Below are positions 49,780-61,808 of a stretch of DNA of 64,000 bases, piece by piece; the stretch's first letter is position 1, and each line of letters begins with the position of its first letter. A program made the translations under genes and the position numbers. Below the pieces are notes generated by a model, which had not been told where the DNA came from, did no database searches, and was given only the letters and a program-made list of their open reading frames with translations. The stretch lies in assembly GCF_002994745.2 (NCBI RefSeq), contig NC_037093.1, positions 68,901,510 to 68,965,509 on the forward strand, read 5' to 3'. This DNA is from Rosa chinensis (taxonomy: Eukaryota > Streptophyta > Magnoliopsida > Rosales > Rosaceae).

Positions 49780-51036
49780 AGGAATGCATCTTGTTTCTTT
49801 GGGACTTTTAACAAGCTTTCTGGTCGGCAAACAGACGCAGGCGTCTTATGTAGCCATACAATAAGTTTACCTGGGTTGTATGATTGTTTATTACTTTATT
49901 TCTTATAATTCAATTTTTCAGATCAGGCAAAATTCAAAACAAACTGAATTCTGTGTTTGTTTGAACTTGCATTGTGCAATAAAGGTCTTGTGAAGGATGC
50001 TAAGAAGCTTCTTGAAGAGATATTAGATGATGATGAGAAGACAGACTCAGGTATAATCACCTTAACTACACTTAAGGATGGTTATCTTAAAAATGGAAAT
50101 ATGGTTCAGGCACTTGGTCTTTGGGTCGACATCCAAAGGAATCCATGTCATTGCTTTTAATGTTCTCATCCATGTATTTTGTTCGAGTCGGCAAATGAAC
50201 CTTGCTTATGGATTATTTCTGTGAATACCAAAACAGGTTTACTTCCTGATGTTTTTACTTGTAATACACATACACTAATAAGAGATCTTTGCAAAGAAAA
50301 GTTTTTATCATGAGTGTAGTCTGAACTTTTTATCATAAGTGGAGTCTGAACTTTTTATGACCGGAGAAGATAGTACCCAGACTTTAAAAACAATCAATTG
50401 GGTACATGAATTCCTAAAATCGCATCAATTAGGTACATGAATTAGTTGTCAACCTTTCATCAATACTCCGTTAGTATTAGCCACGTGTCAATCAATTGAC
50501 CCAACACACAGGAACATAATACACTTTTTGCCTCAAACAATACCTAAGTGGATTTGTACGCCAATTCATCTCTTTTTTTTTCTTTTTCTTTTTGGAATAA
50601 ATTCATCTCTTTCTTTGAACATGATATAGTTGATTCTGGTCGGAGGGCCGAAGTTCTCCATCAATCGTAAGAGGACTGAGATTCCCATAACTTTGCTGGA
50701 AACGTATTGTTGCTGCAGCGTAAGTTTACCTAAGCTATTCGAGATGCTGAACATGAGGTGTCTAAGAGCCTCCAGCTGCATGATTCAAGGATTATTGATT
50801 CTATTATTTAATTGAAAATGAATGAAATCTCTTACTGAATGAGTCTGATTTAGAGATAGAATCTTTGATTAAAGAAGAAAGTATTGATTAAATCAAATAA
50901 TTATTGATAAAAAAAAAAGCCTAGAAATTCATACAAACCAAGAACAAAAACGAGAACCAAGAACAAAGAAACCTAAATTCATTGCCTTCCTGTCGAGAAA
51001 CCACTCTTCAGCGACTAAACCCACCACAGATTGAGG

Positions 51037-52364
51037 AAACCGTAGCCATTCTGTCTTCTCTTGTTCAATTTACAATAAGTTGATTCACAGGTCAACAAAA
51101 TTTCCTATCCCTTTCGCATCAAACCCAAATAAGACTAAATATGTTTTTTCACGATCTTGAACTGCTCCAAATAACATGTATTGATATACCCAGAAATTCA
51201 TTCTTCTAGACGAAGAAGATGACTCACAATGGGTTTCAAATGGAAGAAGATGATTATTGTTGGGTTTGTTCTATTTTTGTCTCTGCTATTTCAATCCATT
51301 TTGATCATGTACGTTTGCACTCGTGCCTTTGTTTCATTATTTCACATGGTATGCTTATTAATTTGAGAGGAGTTCTTTTGTTTTTGTTTTGGTCTCATAG
51401 TTAGAAGAGAAATTAGATAAAGCGGAGGAATAGTGTTCGGAGGAAAGTTGCTGGGCTACAAATCTACAACAGGTGAGATTATGACTGACATTGCAATAGG
51501 CAAACTGAGGAAAATGTTATTTTAGGGGTAAATGGAGAATTGATGGAGAGTTAACAGAAGTACCTTATTAATGCGATTTTAAGAATTCAGGTACCTAGTT
51601 GATTGTTTTTAAACTATTCCTTACTTGGAATAAGAGCGAATGATTAGGGGGCACGTTTACTTACTTGGAATGAGAGGGAATGATTATGAGGTAAAACTAT
51701 TGCTACGTTTACTAACACATAAAGGAATCGGAATGATTCCGGATAAAAATATTCCTGCATTTACTAACACATGAAAGAATCAGAATGGGTGTAGGTCCCA
51801 CCTTTTTATAAAGAATCGATTCTTGAATACTCAGGAATTTGATTACGAAGGGAGGAGATGAGTTTAGGAATCAACTCCTCCGGAATCAATACCCATTCCA
51901 ATTGTCTCCGATTCATGATTATTTTCCATTCTAAGTAAGCAAACGTGCCATAAAGTCTGGTTACCTTCTTATCCGGTCATAAAAAGTTCAAACCCCACTC
52001 ATGACAAAAACCCTACAAAGAAAGACAGTTTGAGGAGGCTTGTTACATCTAGGGCTGGGCATGGTCCCAAACCGGCACCCTTTTTTCCGGGGACCAGGAC
52101 CGGGACTAGAAGAGCAAGATCGGGCCGGGCTTGGACATGTAGAACACCGGGACCTGCCAAAACCCGGAGCGAGAATAACAGGGCCAGTTTCTCCGAGCTT
52201 TCGGTTCCTGGAAACATTGAATTCAGCTTAGAAACTGAAGAATGAAAATGGAAACAGAGAGTTGCAAGGGTAGATCAGTAGATGGGAATGCAAAGCTTAC
52301 CTCCAATAACAGATTTTTGCAAGCATAGATGCAATTGGAAGTGGGAGGAGACCATGGTTGAGAG
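51037..52364 (+). repeat. Unit A of a 1.3-kb tandem duplication
   Basis: It matches 53081-54430 nearly throughout, starting AAACCGTAGCCATTCTG and ending GGAGACCATGGTTGAGAG. It contains a TIR-MITE, the right end of the outer TIR element, a short piece of PPR exon and the left part of the hAT-like element. Confidence 0.9.
51650..51949. mobile_element. MITE with GGCACGTTT(A/G)CTTACTT terminal inverted repeats (copy in unit A)
   Basis: The left end GGCACGTTTACTTACTTGG pairs with the inverted right end GGCACGTTTGCTTACTTAG. The 300-bp interior is rich in GGAAT motifs and non-coding. Confidence 0.75.
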
Positions 52365-53080
52365 TAGGGCTGGGCTCGGTGCGGGTCGGGCCTGTTTGGG
52401 TCTGAAACCGCAACCGAACTAGATCATTCGGTAGGCCTATTTTTCGCACCTCAACCGCATTTTACAAGTTTTGGACCTTATTTTCGGTTTCGCGGTTTCA
52501 TCGGTGCGAGCCGGTGCGGTTTCGGTGCAAACCGCATCCTTAAACAGCAACTAGAAAAAGAAATTTGATAACCTGCACATATATATTTCTTAATGTCAAA
52601 ACAACAACACGTAGCAAACTAGGAACTACGGCTATAATATACACTCTCATCAGTCATCACATGTTTGTCTTCAACTTGATTTGAACACAGGAACTGGAAA
52701 GAAAAAAAAAAAAGAGGAAGAAGAAGAAGAAGAAGAAGAAGAAGAAGAAGAAGAGAGAACTGAGATTTTGGGATCCTGCCAATGCAAAAGCTCATGGAAC
52801 AACGACCGTTATTAAACTCCTGTTTGCAATCAAGCTTCTGCTGATCTCTTGCATGCCTTATGTCCTTATGAGACAAAGTCGGTCAAGAAAAAAGAGAGAA
52901 AGCAAAATCAAAACTAAGCAGAAACTAAACAACAATCAAAAACCTCAAACTAGAACCCCAAAATTCCAAATCGAAACCCTAATTAAAACCCTCAAACTGA
53001 AATCCCTAAACAAATGAAAACCTCACCCCAGATCCCTAACCCTAATTAAAACCCTCAAACTGAAATCCCTAAACAAATGA
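52365..53080. other. Spacer between the duplicated units: second hAT-like end, (GAA)n, short tandem repeat
   Basis: It begins TAGGGCTGGGCTCGG, like the hAT-like element end, and has GC-rich GGTTTCGGTGC repeats, a (GAA)n tract at about 52716-52754, and a tandem repeat of about 55 bp (CCTAATTAAAACCCTCAAAC...) at 52978-53086. No gene is supported. Confidence 0.6.
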
Positions 53081-54430
53081 AAACCGTAGCCATTCTGTCT
53101 TCTCTAGTTCAATTTACAATAAGTTGATTCACAGGTCAACAAACTTTCCTATCCCTTTCGCATCAAAACCAAATAAGACTAAATATGTTTTTTCACGATC
53201 TTGAATTGCTCCAAATAACATGTATTGATATACCCAGAAATTCATTCTTCTAGACGAAGAAGATGACTCACGATGGGTTTCTAATGGAAGAAGATGATTA
53301 TTGTTGGGTTTGTTCTATTTTTGTCTCTACTGTTTCAATCCATTTTGATCATGTACGTTTGCACTCGTGCCTTTGTTTCATTATTTCACATGGTATGCTT
53401 ATTAATTTGAGAGGAGTTTTTTTGTTTTTGTTTTTGTTTTTGTTTTGGTCTCATAGTTAGAAGAGAAATTAGATAAAGCGGAGGAATAGTGTTCGGAGGA
53501 AAGTTGCTGGGCTACAAATCTACAACAGGTGAGATTATGACTGACATTGCAATAGGCAAACTGAGGAAAATGTTATTTTTACCCCTAATGTTAATGGAGA
53601 ATTGATGGAGAGTTAACAAAAGTACCTTATTAATGCGATTTTAAGAATTCAGGTACCTAATTGATTGTTTTTAAACTATTCCTTACTTGGAATAGGAGGG
53701 AATGATTACGGGGCACGTTTACTTACTTGGAATGAGAGGGAATGATTACGGGGTAATACTATTCCTACGTTTACTAACACATACAGGAATCAGAATGATT
53801 CCGGATAAAAGTATTCATGCGTTTACTAACACATGAAGGAATCAGAATGGGTGTAGGTCTCACCTTCTTATAAGGAATCGATTCTTGAATACTCAGGAAT
53901 TTGATTACGAAGGGAGGAGATGGGTTTAGGAATCAACTCCTCGATCCGGATCAATACCCCCATTCCAGTTGTATTCGATTCATGATTATTTTCCATTCTA
54001 AGTAAGTAAACGTGCCAGAAAATCTGGTTACCTTCTTATCCGGTCATAAAAAGTCCAGACCCCACTCATGACAAAACCCCTACAAAGAAAGACAGTTTGA
54101 GGAGGCTTGTTACATCTAGGGCTGGGCACGGACCCAGATTGGCACCCTTTTTCCGGGGACCGGGACCTGGACCGGCAGAGCAAGATCGGGTCGAGCTTGG
54201 ACATGTAGAACACCGGGACCGGCCAAAACCCAGACCAAGAATAACCTGGCCGGTTTCTCTGGGCTTTCGGTTCCTGGAAACATTGAATTCAGCTTAGAAA
54301 CTGAAGAATGAAAATGGAAACAGAGAGTTGCAGGGGTAGATCAGTAGATGGGAATTCAAAGCTTACCTCTAATAACCGATTTTTGCATGGATAGATGCAA
54401 TTGGAAGTGGGAGGAGACCATGGTTGAGAG
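53081..54430 (+). repeat. Unit B of the 1.3-kb tandem duplication
   Basis: Direct copy of 51037-52364, separated from it by a 716-bp spacer. Differences are scattered substitutions and small indels. Unit B continues into the complete hAT-like element; unit A stops inside it. Confidence 0.9.
53712..54016. mobile_element. Same MITE, copy in unit B
   Basis: 305 bp; the ends GGCACGTTTACTTACTT pair with the inverted right end. It was duplicated together with the 1.3-kb unit, not inserted separately. Confidence 0.75.
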
Positions 54431-55033
54431 GAGAAGACAGAGGACAAGGAGGAGACCTCAGTGTTTCGAACCTCGACACCGCCACAGCCGTGAGCCCGAT
54501 CTATCGGATCCAGCCTTCGTCACTACTCATTGCTTATTAGATCTATCGAGGAATCAAGGGATGCTTGAGGAGTTGAGGATGTTTGGATAGAGGAGATTCG
54601 GAGAGATTGGTTTTCGAACTAATGAAGGCTGGAATTGGGAATGAGATCTTTAAATTTTGGAGGAGGTGCAAAGTTGGGGACTTGGGGTTGACTAATTGGC
54701 AGAGGAGAAAGAAGAAGAAGAACAGAGAACGAAGAAGAGAGAAGGAGAGAAGAATTGTGTGGCTAAGAATTAGAAGAATTTGTATAGTGGGGTGAGGATT
54801 ACATGCGGTCATGCCTATTCTACCTATAAATGGATGACACATATACATGTTCGGGTTTTCCGGTCCACAAAGTTAGTGAAGGTCAAGAACCGGGACCGGA
54901 CCGGCAACTCTAAGTACTGGGACCGAACCGGCCCGAAAGCACCTATTTTCAGTCTAAAACCCGACCCGAACCGGCCGGTCCGGATCGGTTCCTTCGGGTT
55001 TTTCGGTCTTTCGGTCATTTATGCCCACCCCTA
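54117..55033. mobile_element. Non-autonomous hAT element, 917 bp, with exact 8-bp target duplication
   Basis: The ends are TAGGGCTGGGCA and, inverted, TAGGGGTGGGCA (11 of 12 alike). Both flanks carry GTTACATC (54109-54116 and 55034-55041), which is present once at the matching site in the intact PPR gene (17262-17269 region). An 8-bp duplication is the hallmark of hAT transposition. The interior has many GGGACCGG/ACCGGCC repeats and no transposase. Confidence 0.88.
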
Positions 55034-55823
55034 GTTACATCCATGGTATTATGCCAAGAATGGGAGTTACTCCAGATAAAGTTTCATGCAAAATAAGCAT
55101 ACAAGATTACCATAATTAAGTGTGAAGTAATGTACAACTTAATTATAATTAGTCTACGTACCAGTGGGTGATTAAAATATGTAAATCATTAAGGCCTATG
55201 TATCCAGGGAGATGTTGTCAAAGCTCATGAATTTCTTCCTAGTGTGTTAGAGAAGTGGATGGTGCCTGAGCCTTTGGTATGGAATTGTATTATTGATTGT
55301 TATGGAAGATATGGGCATCTTAGTAATGCAGTATTCCAGTTTCTGTTAAGGATCAGATGTTTGCTTTTGGTGTTCAACCAAACGTATATATTTACAATGC
55401 ATTGATCCACGCACAAGTGAAAGGAGGAAATATCATCGATGCTCTTTCTCTTGAAAAGGAAATGCTTCTGGCTGGTCTTTTTCCTGATGTGGTCACTTAA
55501 TTATAATATGTTGATAAGGGGTGCTTGTAACTCAGGGCATATTGAGTTTGCCATAGAGTCATCTCATAAAATGCTGAAAATAGGACTTGATCCAGATATA
55601 TTTACTTACACTGAACTAATCAGAGGGAACTGCAAGAGAGGTCATATCAAGGAGGCAGAAAATGTTCTTGCGAAGATACAGGCATCTGGTTTACCTATTG
55701 ATCATGTTCCATTTCAGATACTTTTCAAGAAGTACTGCAAAATGAGGGAGCCTGATAAAACATCTGGCATTTACCAGATGTGGCTAGCGAGGAGGAAATC
55801 AGTTGCCCTCTTTAAGAACTTAG

Positions 55824-57370
55824 GCCATGCATGCATATTATAACATTGTTTCTAAGGAACAGGGTTCCATTGTGGCAGACAAGTATGAGTTCGAGGAGCT
55901 AAATTTAACAGAACCCCATCTGATAGAGGAAGTTTTCTGCTTGTGGCAAATTGGATTCTTTCTTCCTATGATCTCTCTGGAGGTATGTGTTTGCACAAAT
56001 GTTCTATCCACACTTAGTGTTTTTAACTTTTGAATTCCTTTTTCTTTCTATTGACAAGTAGTCGTGCTTTTGGTATGCCTAATTGTAATTCTAGTAATTC
56101 ATGGAGTGCCCGAGAAAAACAAGAAGAATGAAGCTTTGGTCTGTGCAACTTACATTCTAACTTCAAAAAAGTTCATCTTGTTGGGTGTTCTGTTAACACT
56201 TACTGACATATATTGGGATGGAAATGAATTTCTGGGTCATTTTTAGTCGTGTGTCATCTTAGGTTTGACTTTTGGGCTTAAATGTTGTTGAGATATACGG
56301 CTTCTGACATTTCTGTTCAAAAATTCAACAGGATCATGCACTTAGCAGGTAGGCTGATAGAATTCAGTATGCTGCTTAACAGCCCGGCTCCTAAAACTGG
56401 GACAAGACCTGATCATTCCTTTAATGAATGCTTGGAACGTCATATAAGGACAATCTCCTTCAGAATGGAGTATATTCAACAGGGCTTCGATCAGAATGCG
56501 CAACCTATAGTCTTCAGGTTGGTTGGTTTAATTGTTTTTCCTCCTGACCTACATATATCCTTGGAACATGTTCACAGTATGAAACAGAAACCTAACGTAA
56601 ATTGTTAGTGATGAGATTACAGTGATTGAGAGGATTGTATTTGTTACTTATTCACTGTGAATACACTGTTAACACATCCTCAGAAGTTTAGGGTTATGGA
56701 ACCATAATTTTTGTTTTCTACTAATAACATGGCCGAACTCTTTTTTAACGTAAGAACAAAACCTATGTTTCATTTTCTATACATCATGTTCACTTTTGGA
56801 CAAAACAGTAGATTCAAGGTTCTGATTTACTTTTGATGTATCCCCTTCTCATGCATTCTTGTGCCAAACTTGGCTGCTGATAGAATCTTCACACAATATT
56901 GCTTGACATCTCAGATGGAGAAGAAGCTTCTGAAATGTTTGAGGAAATGGGAAAATTTGCAGTAAAAGTATTCCTGTATTAGACTCTTGTTTTGTAATTT
57001 GTGTTTCTTGTTCTAGGCATGTTATATCCATTAAAACAGAGACTATCCATGGCCATATTGAATACATTGTGCACATATAATGGCGATCTGATACATTGTT
57101 TTTCCAGCAAAAACAATGAATGCATGATAGCTGGTAAGCAGGTTGGTCAAATGCAGTAGGTCGCTCCCATGATGGCAAACTTTATAATGACAGGTGGAGA
57201 GTTGGTTGAAACTGCGTAGGCAAAGCACAAAACATTATTCCATGATAGGTCTTTTGCAGCAACGAGGGAGGAAAAGAATACAAGGGAAAGTGAAGGGACA
57301 ACTACCCCTTTCTTTGGCTGTAACTCTCAAGACTAGGATTCTTTTATTTTCCATTCCTCAGTGAGAAGGA
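55824..57370 (+). other. Copied 3' flank of the PPR gene
   Basis: It matches 17951-18690 (exon-like blocks 1 and 2) and, after a diverged stretch of about 550 bp, 19605-19800 and 19880-19930. The third exon-like block (18771-18915) is missing. The frame KYEFEELNLTEPHLIEEVFC is open here, while the 17990 block has an extra base and a stop. Confidence 0.7.
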
Positions 57371-59310
57371 AAAACTACTCGGGGAAAACGAATTACAGAT
57401 AAAAGCAAAACCAAAAGAATAATTGTATTTGCTTGGAATTGAACTTTTCACCTTTGCTTGGAATATACAAAATTCATTACATGGATGCAAGACTAGGATT
57501 CCTTTTCCTATCCTCAGAAATTCTTGCATTCTGCCCCTAAATGAGTTGGTGCAAAACAAGGTTGGAGCCAACTCTTGAGAATTTTGTATAATGAAATTCT
57601 GTCATTCTCCGAAAAATGCAAATTATTTCTGTTTTCCTTGATCAGTTTTTCTTATGTTGATCAAAATATGAGTCTCATAAGATGTGAATGAGTTTAGTGA
57701 CTATGCATCAAATTCTAATGTCTTGCAAACTACACCTCTAATTCAAATTTAAATCAAATAATAATAGATAATTAGTTAAATGGTTAAATAAAAAACATAA
57801 AAAGTAAGAAAAAGAGAGGAATTGGTTTGAGTTAATTGTTTGGTTGCATAACAAAGCTTGCATGTTGATAATGAGAATAGAGATTATATTTCTTTAATAA
57901 AGGATTGTAGAATACTAATTTTCGCTGCCTCTTTTGCTCATCAGATTTATTTAGAAATAACCCATTTGGATTGCCTTTGTTATAGTTGCTGAATGAAAGA
58001 TTAAATATAAATTAATTTATAGTTCCTTAAGTTTGATAGAGAGAGAGACGATGGAGAAAACATATTGGACCTACAAATAAATAGTGTAAACATATCACAT
58101 CGGAACTTCTCTGTTGGGATTGCACGCGGCTACAATATTCACTTGTAATTTTTTTTTTTTTTGGATATATGAGGGCAAAAAGCATGTATTTTCTATAAGA
58201 GGGGTAAAACAGTGATTAAATTTTTACAAAAATTAGAGGAGGTCCAAATAGCAAATTGGGAGATCTAACTAGACTCATTTTTTTTTTTTTTTTTGAGTAG
58301 AAGGAGATCATCCATTTTTATTCAATATGGAAAAAGCAATATTACACAGTGACCCACCTCAGTGGGGCCGTCAGCAGAAAGAGACACCGCTAAACACAAT
58401 ATCACTCCATCTATTGAGTCAAACTACTGAAACTGATAAGAGATTGACAATTAAATTTTTCCGCAGAATTTATTAGTAGACTTGCTGACAACCTTAGACC
58501 AATAATCCCAGCAGTTCATCGCGGGTACTGATCCCAATAAAAATAAAAAGTTAGGTACCATGACGAAAAACGTCCTGGATCCCAAGTCTTTAAAAATAAC
58601 CCGCCGGGATGCCAAATTGATATTCCCGAATCTGTCTTACTGTTGTCTTATTATTATCGACTATGGAATTTGAGATGTTTCAGATTTTTTCACCTACCTT
58701 ATTATTTTTAATCAATCGAGGAAAGAACGAGTACTTGAAACCTTTATTGGCCAGGGGCCAATGTTCAATTTGTTAGGTTTATCAACGATTTTAAGTTTCA
58801 AGTTCCAATTATGAATTCCAAAGCTAGTGAACAACAAAATTGCGAGTATAACAATACATCATATTAAACTACCAACCAGTGACTTGTGAAACAATGAAGT
58901 ATTGAAAATTGAAACCCAGCCTTCGAAATCCAACATATTTACTGTCTCCTGATGTTTTCTAAACGAGCATTATTAAGTAACGACTATTTTCTTTTTGAAT
59001 CAATTCAAATTGAAGATTTTTTATACCAAAATATTATTATAAGCGATATTTGAATAAGGCTTACAGAAAAATCAACTTTCTAACTTGTGAATGCTGCTCT
59101 TGATGGCCTGTGTGAAACTACTAGAATCAGGAATGTAGTAGTTGCTTCCTATTTTTCTTTTGTTATCTGTTGGTTGGGCTCTTTGGCCTCCATATATCCA
59201 AAAAGAAAAAGAAACAAAAAATCAACTTTCTTACTGATTTATAATAAAAGTTCTCCATGGCAAGCTTGAGAGTAAATTGAAATATGTTACGAACATATCT
59301 TACACATCCA
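57371..59310. other. Intergenic AT-rich region
   Basis: No gene is supported. A T run at 58281-58296, followed by GAGTAGAAGGAGATCATCCA, looks like the tail of a retroposed sequence on the minus strand but cannot be classified. Confidence 0.4.
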
Positions 59311-59314
59311 GTAC

Positions 59315-59420
59315 AATTTAGTCTAGTGGCATAGTCTCCCTTTCGTAAGTGAGAGGTTGTGAGTTTTGACTCATGAAAAACTAGTTATAGTATTTGATTT
59401 GTTTATCTAATAAAATAAGA
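59315..59420 (+). mobile_element. Possible tRNA-derived SINE
   Basis: TTTAGTCTAGTGGCATAGT resembles a polymerase III A box, and AGAGGTTGTGAGTTTTGACTC, about 30 bp on, resembles a decayed B box (GGTTCGANTCC). A short T/A-rich tail follows. No target duplication was identified. Confidence 0.4.
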
Positions 59421-59489
59421 GAGTATTTATCTTACATGGATTTAGTCTCATAAGTTAAATCAATATATCCACAATCTCATAAGCTGTAT

Positions 59490-61808
59490 CTAAATATCAT
59501 AAATCTCATCCACAGGAAGGGTGGGAGAAGCTCTTGCCCTCCAGTATATGATGCAAACAACTATCGCAGACACCGTAATAACCACCCCTACGTCTATCAA
59601 AAACACCAAAAGCCGGAAGTGCACAGGAGTGATCGTAAACACCAACCAAAGGTAGGAACATAAAAAGATAGGGAAACTAAAAACTATATAGCTCAACCGA
59701 TGAACACCTATCATCCTCCTGTGTAGCAACACTTGCACAATTGCAAACATGATGGTCATCACTCCCTGAAAGATAATGAATGGAACGGGGATGCACTGAC
59801 AGTCTGGGGTTTCCCCAGAACTAGCACACGTGCACTTCTGCTCTTGCAGCGTGGGGGAGAACCAATTACTAGTTGGAGATCCAACTAGCAGGGGGATAAT
59901 AGCCAACACCTGGATCAGTATGGTGACCGAATCACTCACGCTGATTTGTCTTTTAGGGAAGGGGGATGGCCTCTGTTGAATTGAGGGAGAAACACTAGAA
60001 AAATGAAATAGATTAAAATTAGGCAACAAACACAACCACCTGAAAGAGAGAAGCAAAAACCAAAGCGCACACACAGGCCATGATTTCCCATGAACCAATT
60101 ATCATAGTTTCTATATGATTCCACTGGAAATGAAGTTAAAACCATAATGAAAACAAAGCTAAAGGTTTAGTTAAAGAGAGGAACCAACTCAAACCGAAAA
60201 TTGAAAACAGGTAAGGTTTGAAGATGAAAACAGCTATGGGTATCTAAAGATGAAAAAAGGTAAATTTTGAAATGCATGTACCAAAAAAAAAAAAACGAAT
60301 TGAACGAATGGCAAAAGACACAGATATATAAAGCAGACTTTTGTTGTGCAAACAAATAATGAAAAGTCACCAAAAAACCTTTTTTTAAAAAAAAAAAAAA
60401 ATTCTTTTCGCGAGAAAATGATCTCACGAATAGGGAATTCTACAATACAAAATAACATAAAAACGGATTCATTAAAAAAGAAAAATAAAACATAGAACTC
60501 ACAAAGCAAGTACATTGCAAGTTAACAACACAGTCACTAGCTTCAAAACATATGACGAAAACATTAAAGAAGGATTAATTATGGATAATATATAGCAAAA
60601 TAAAACAATCTGAAACAATAGAAATGCAAAGAGAAATCTGCATCCATCAACATTCAGTCAGGAGTAAGAATCGTATGTCTACACAAGATAGATCACAGTG
60701 AGCAGCAGGAGAAAAGTAAAACAGAAGGTAATGAAGAAGCAAGAAATTCGAAAAGGATATTATTAGAAAAGAATACTTAGAAAAGGTGGAACGTCCTCTG
60801 CACCTTCTACTAAAATTAAAATCGAAACATAAAGACAGAACGCATAGATTCAAACATAAGCCGGGTAACAAACCAACCAATCTCAACTATGGATAACGGT
60901 CTCAGCAGCATCCAAACAATATTATTCGATCGAAAGCAATGATCACCAAACCAATTAACTAAAATCAAGTTCAGAACAAAAAGAAACAGTCATAGGTAGC
61001 AATTACATTTGCCCACTACTTAGTTCAATCTCACTGAAACCTTTGCATCAATTAATAGTACAAAGAGAACAAAGCCACAGAAAACCAGAACCAAAAGAAT
61101 TCCATCTTTAGAACAAAGAAAGCACACATTATAAACAAGTAGGTTTAACAAATGAAAGTAAAAATTGTAAATTAAAGGAGTCACTCATGCAATCATTTTG
61201 ATTTAACAACTACCACAGTAAACAATTTCAAATAATAAATAATTCTATGAATACTCAAAAATACAAAGACAACAGAAACTCACTCACAACACAGAGGTTT
61301 TCACAGTTGATCGCATCACCAAAAAGATTGGAATTTCATATATATTCCCTTCATGACTTCGTCACTTATTTAACAAGCACAGGACTGATTTCAAAGGCTA
61401 ATAATAAACCAAAGGGCTCTTTGAACAATCATAATACCAATACCAAAACCAAATCCGTAAACAGTTCATATCGATACCAAGTACAACATTTGATAGGCAT
61501 CATAGGACAAAATACCCACAGAACAGTACATATAACAACCATTTCCATACAAAAACAAGCATAGAAACCAGAAAGTACCGATTCTCTTGAGTTTTGAGAA
61601 GCGAGGACAGGGCGGCTCGAAGAACTATAGAGCAGTTAGGATCATGAGGAGAAGCAGAGATCTCATCCATAAGCTTGGTGATAATTTTGTCCTCTTCAGT
61701 CTTCGGCGACCATCTCATCTCTGATTGGGATTCCGGGGCAGGTGGAGGCGGAGGCGGAGGCGGGGTAGCTGGTGGCGCTTGGCCTTGCCCGGTCTGTCGC
61801 TTGTGCAT
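59490..61808 (-). CDS. Unrecognised four-helix membrane protein with a proline-rich N-terminus
   Basis: Two exons join in frame: 61808-61579 and 59949-59490, giving 229 residues; more small exons in the 1.6-kb intron cannot be excluded. The N-terminus is soluble (MHKRQTGQGQ, a run of eight prolines, then EEDKIITKLMDEISASPHDP and RAALSSLLKTQENR). The C-terminal half has four likely membrane helices: VTILIQVLAIIPLLVG, VPFIIFQGVMTIMFAIVQVL, SYIVFSFPIFLCSYLWLVF and LLVFLIDVGVVITVSAIVVC. A short loop between helices 1 and 2 holds four cysteines (CTCASSGETPDCQC). The acceptor (CCCTAAAAG) has a modest pyrimidine tract. I know no family name for it and propose no function. Confidence 0.6.

Larger units (their letters stand above)
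50301..54082. mobile_element. TIR element inserted in the PPR copy, later enlarged by internal duplication
   Basis: The left end (TCATGAGTGTAGTCTGAACT then TTTTATGACCGGA) and the inverted right end (TCATGAGTGGGGTCTGGACT then TTTTATGACCGGA) are long terminal inverted repeats. Both sides carry CAAAGAAA (50292-50299 and 54083-54090), where the intact gene has one copy; this is an 8-9-bp target duplication, as for hAT or MULE elements. No transposase is visible. Confidence 0.65.
49960..55823 (+). pseudogene. Degraded second copy of the At5g24830-like PPR gene
   Basis: Segments 49966-50290, 55034-55106, 55190-55498 and 55505-55823 match the PPR gene (16905-17240, 17250-17330, 17331-17635, 17636-17945) closely, for example LLEEILDDDEKTDSGIITLTT and the RGNCKRGHIKEAENVLAKIQ block. 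The copy lacks the first 170 or so codons, has lost bases (RNPCHCF then a stop near 50158), gained a stop (GTGGTCACTTAATTATAAT at 55497), and carries an 85-bp filler at 55107-55190. It is opened by insertions at 50300-54082 and 54117-55033. Confidence 0.88.
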
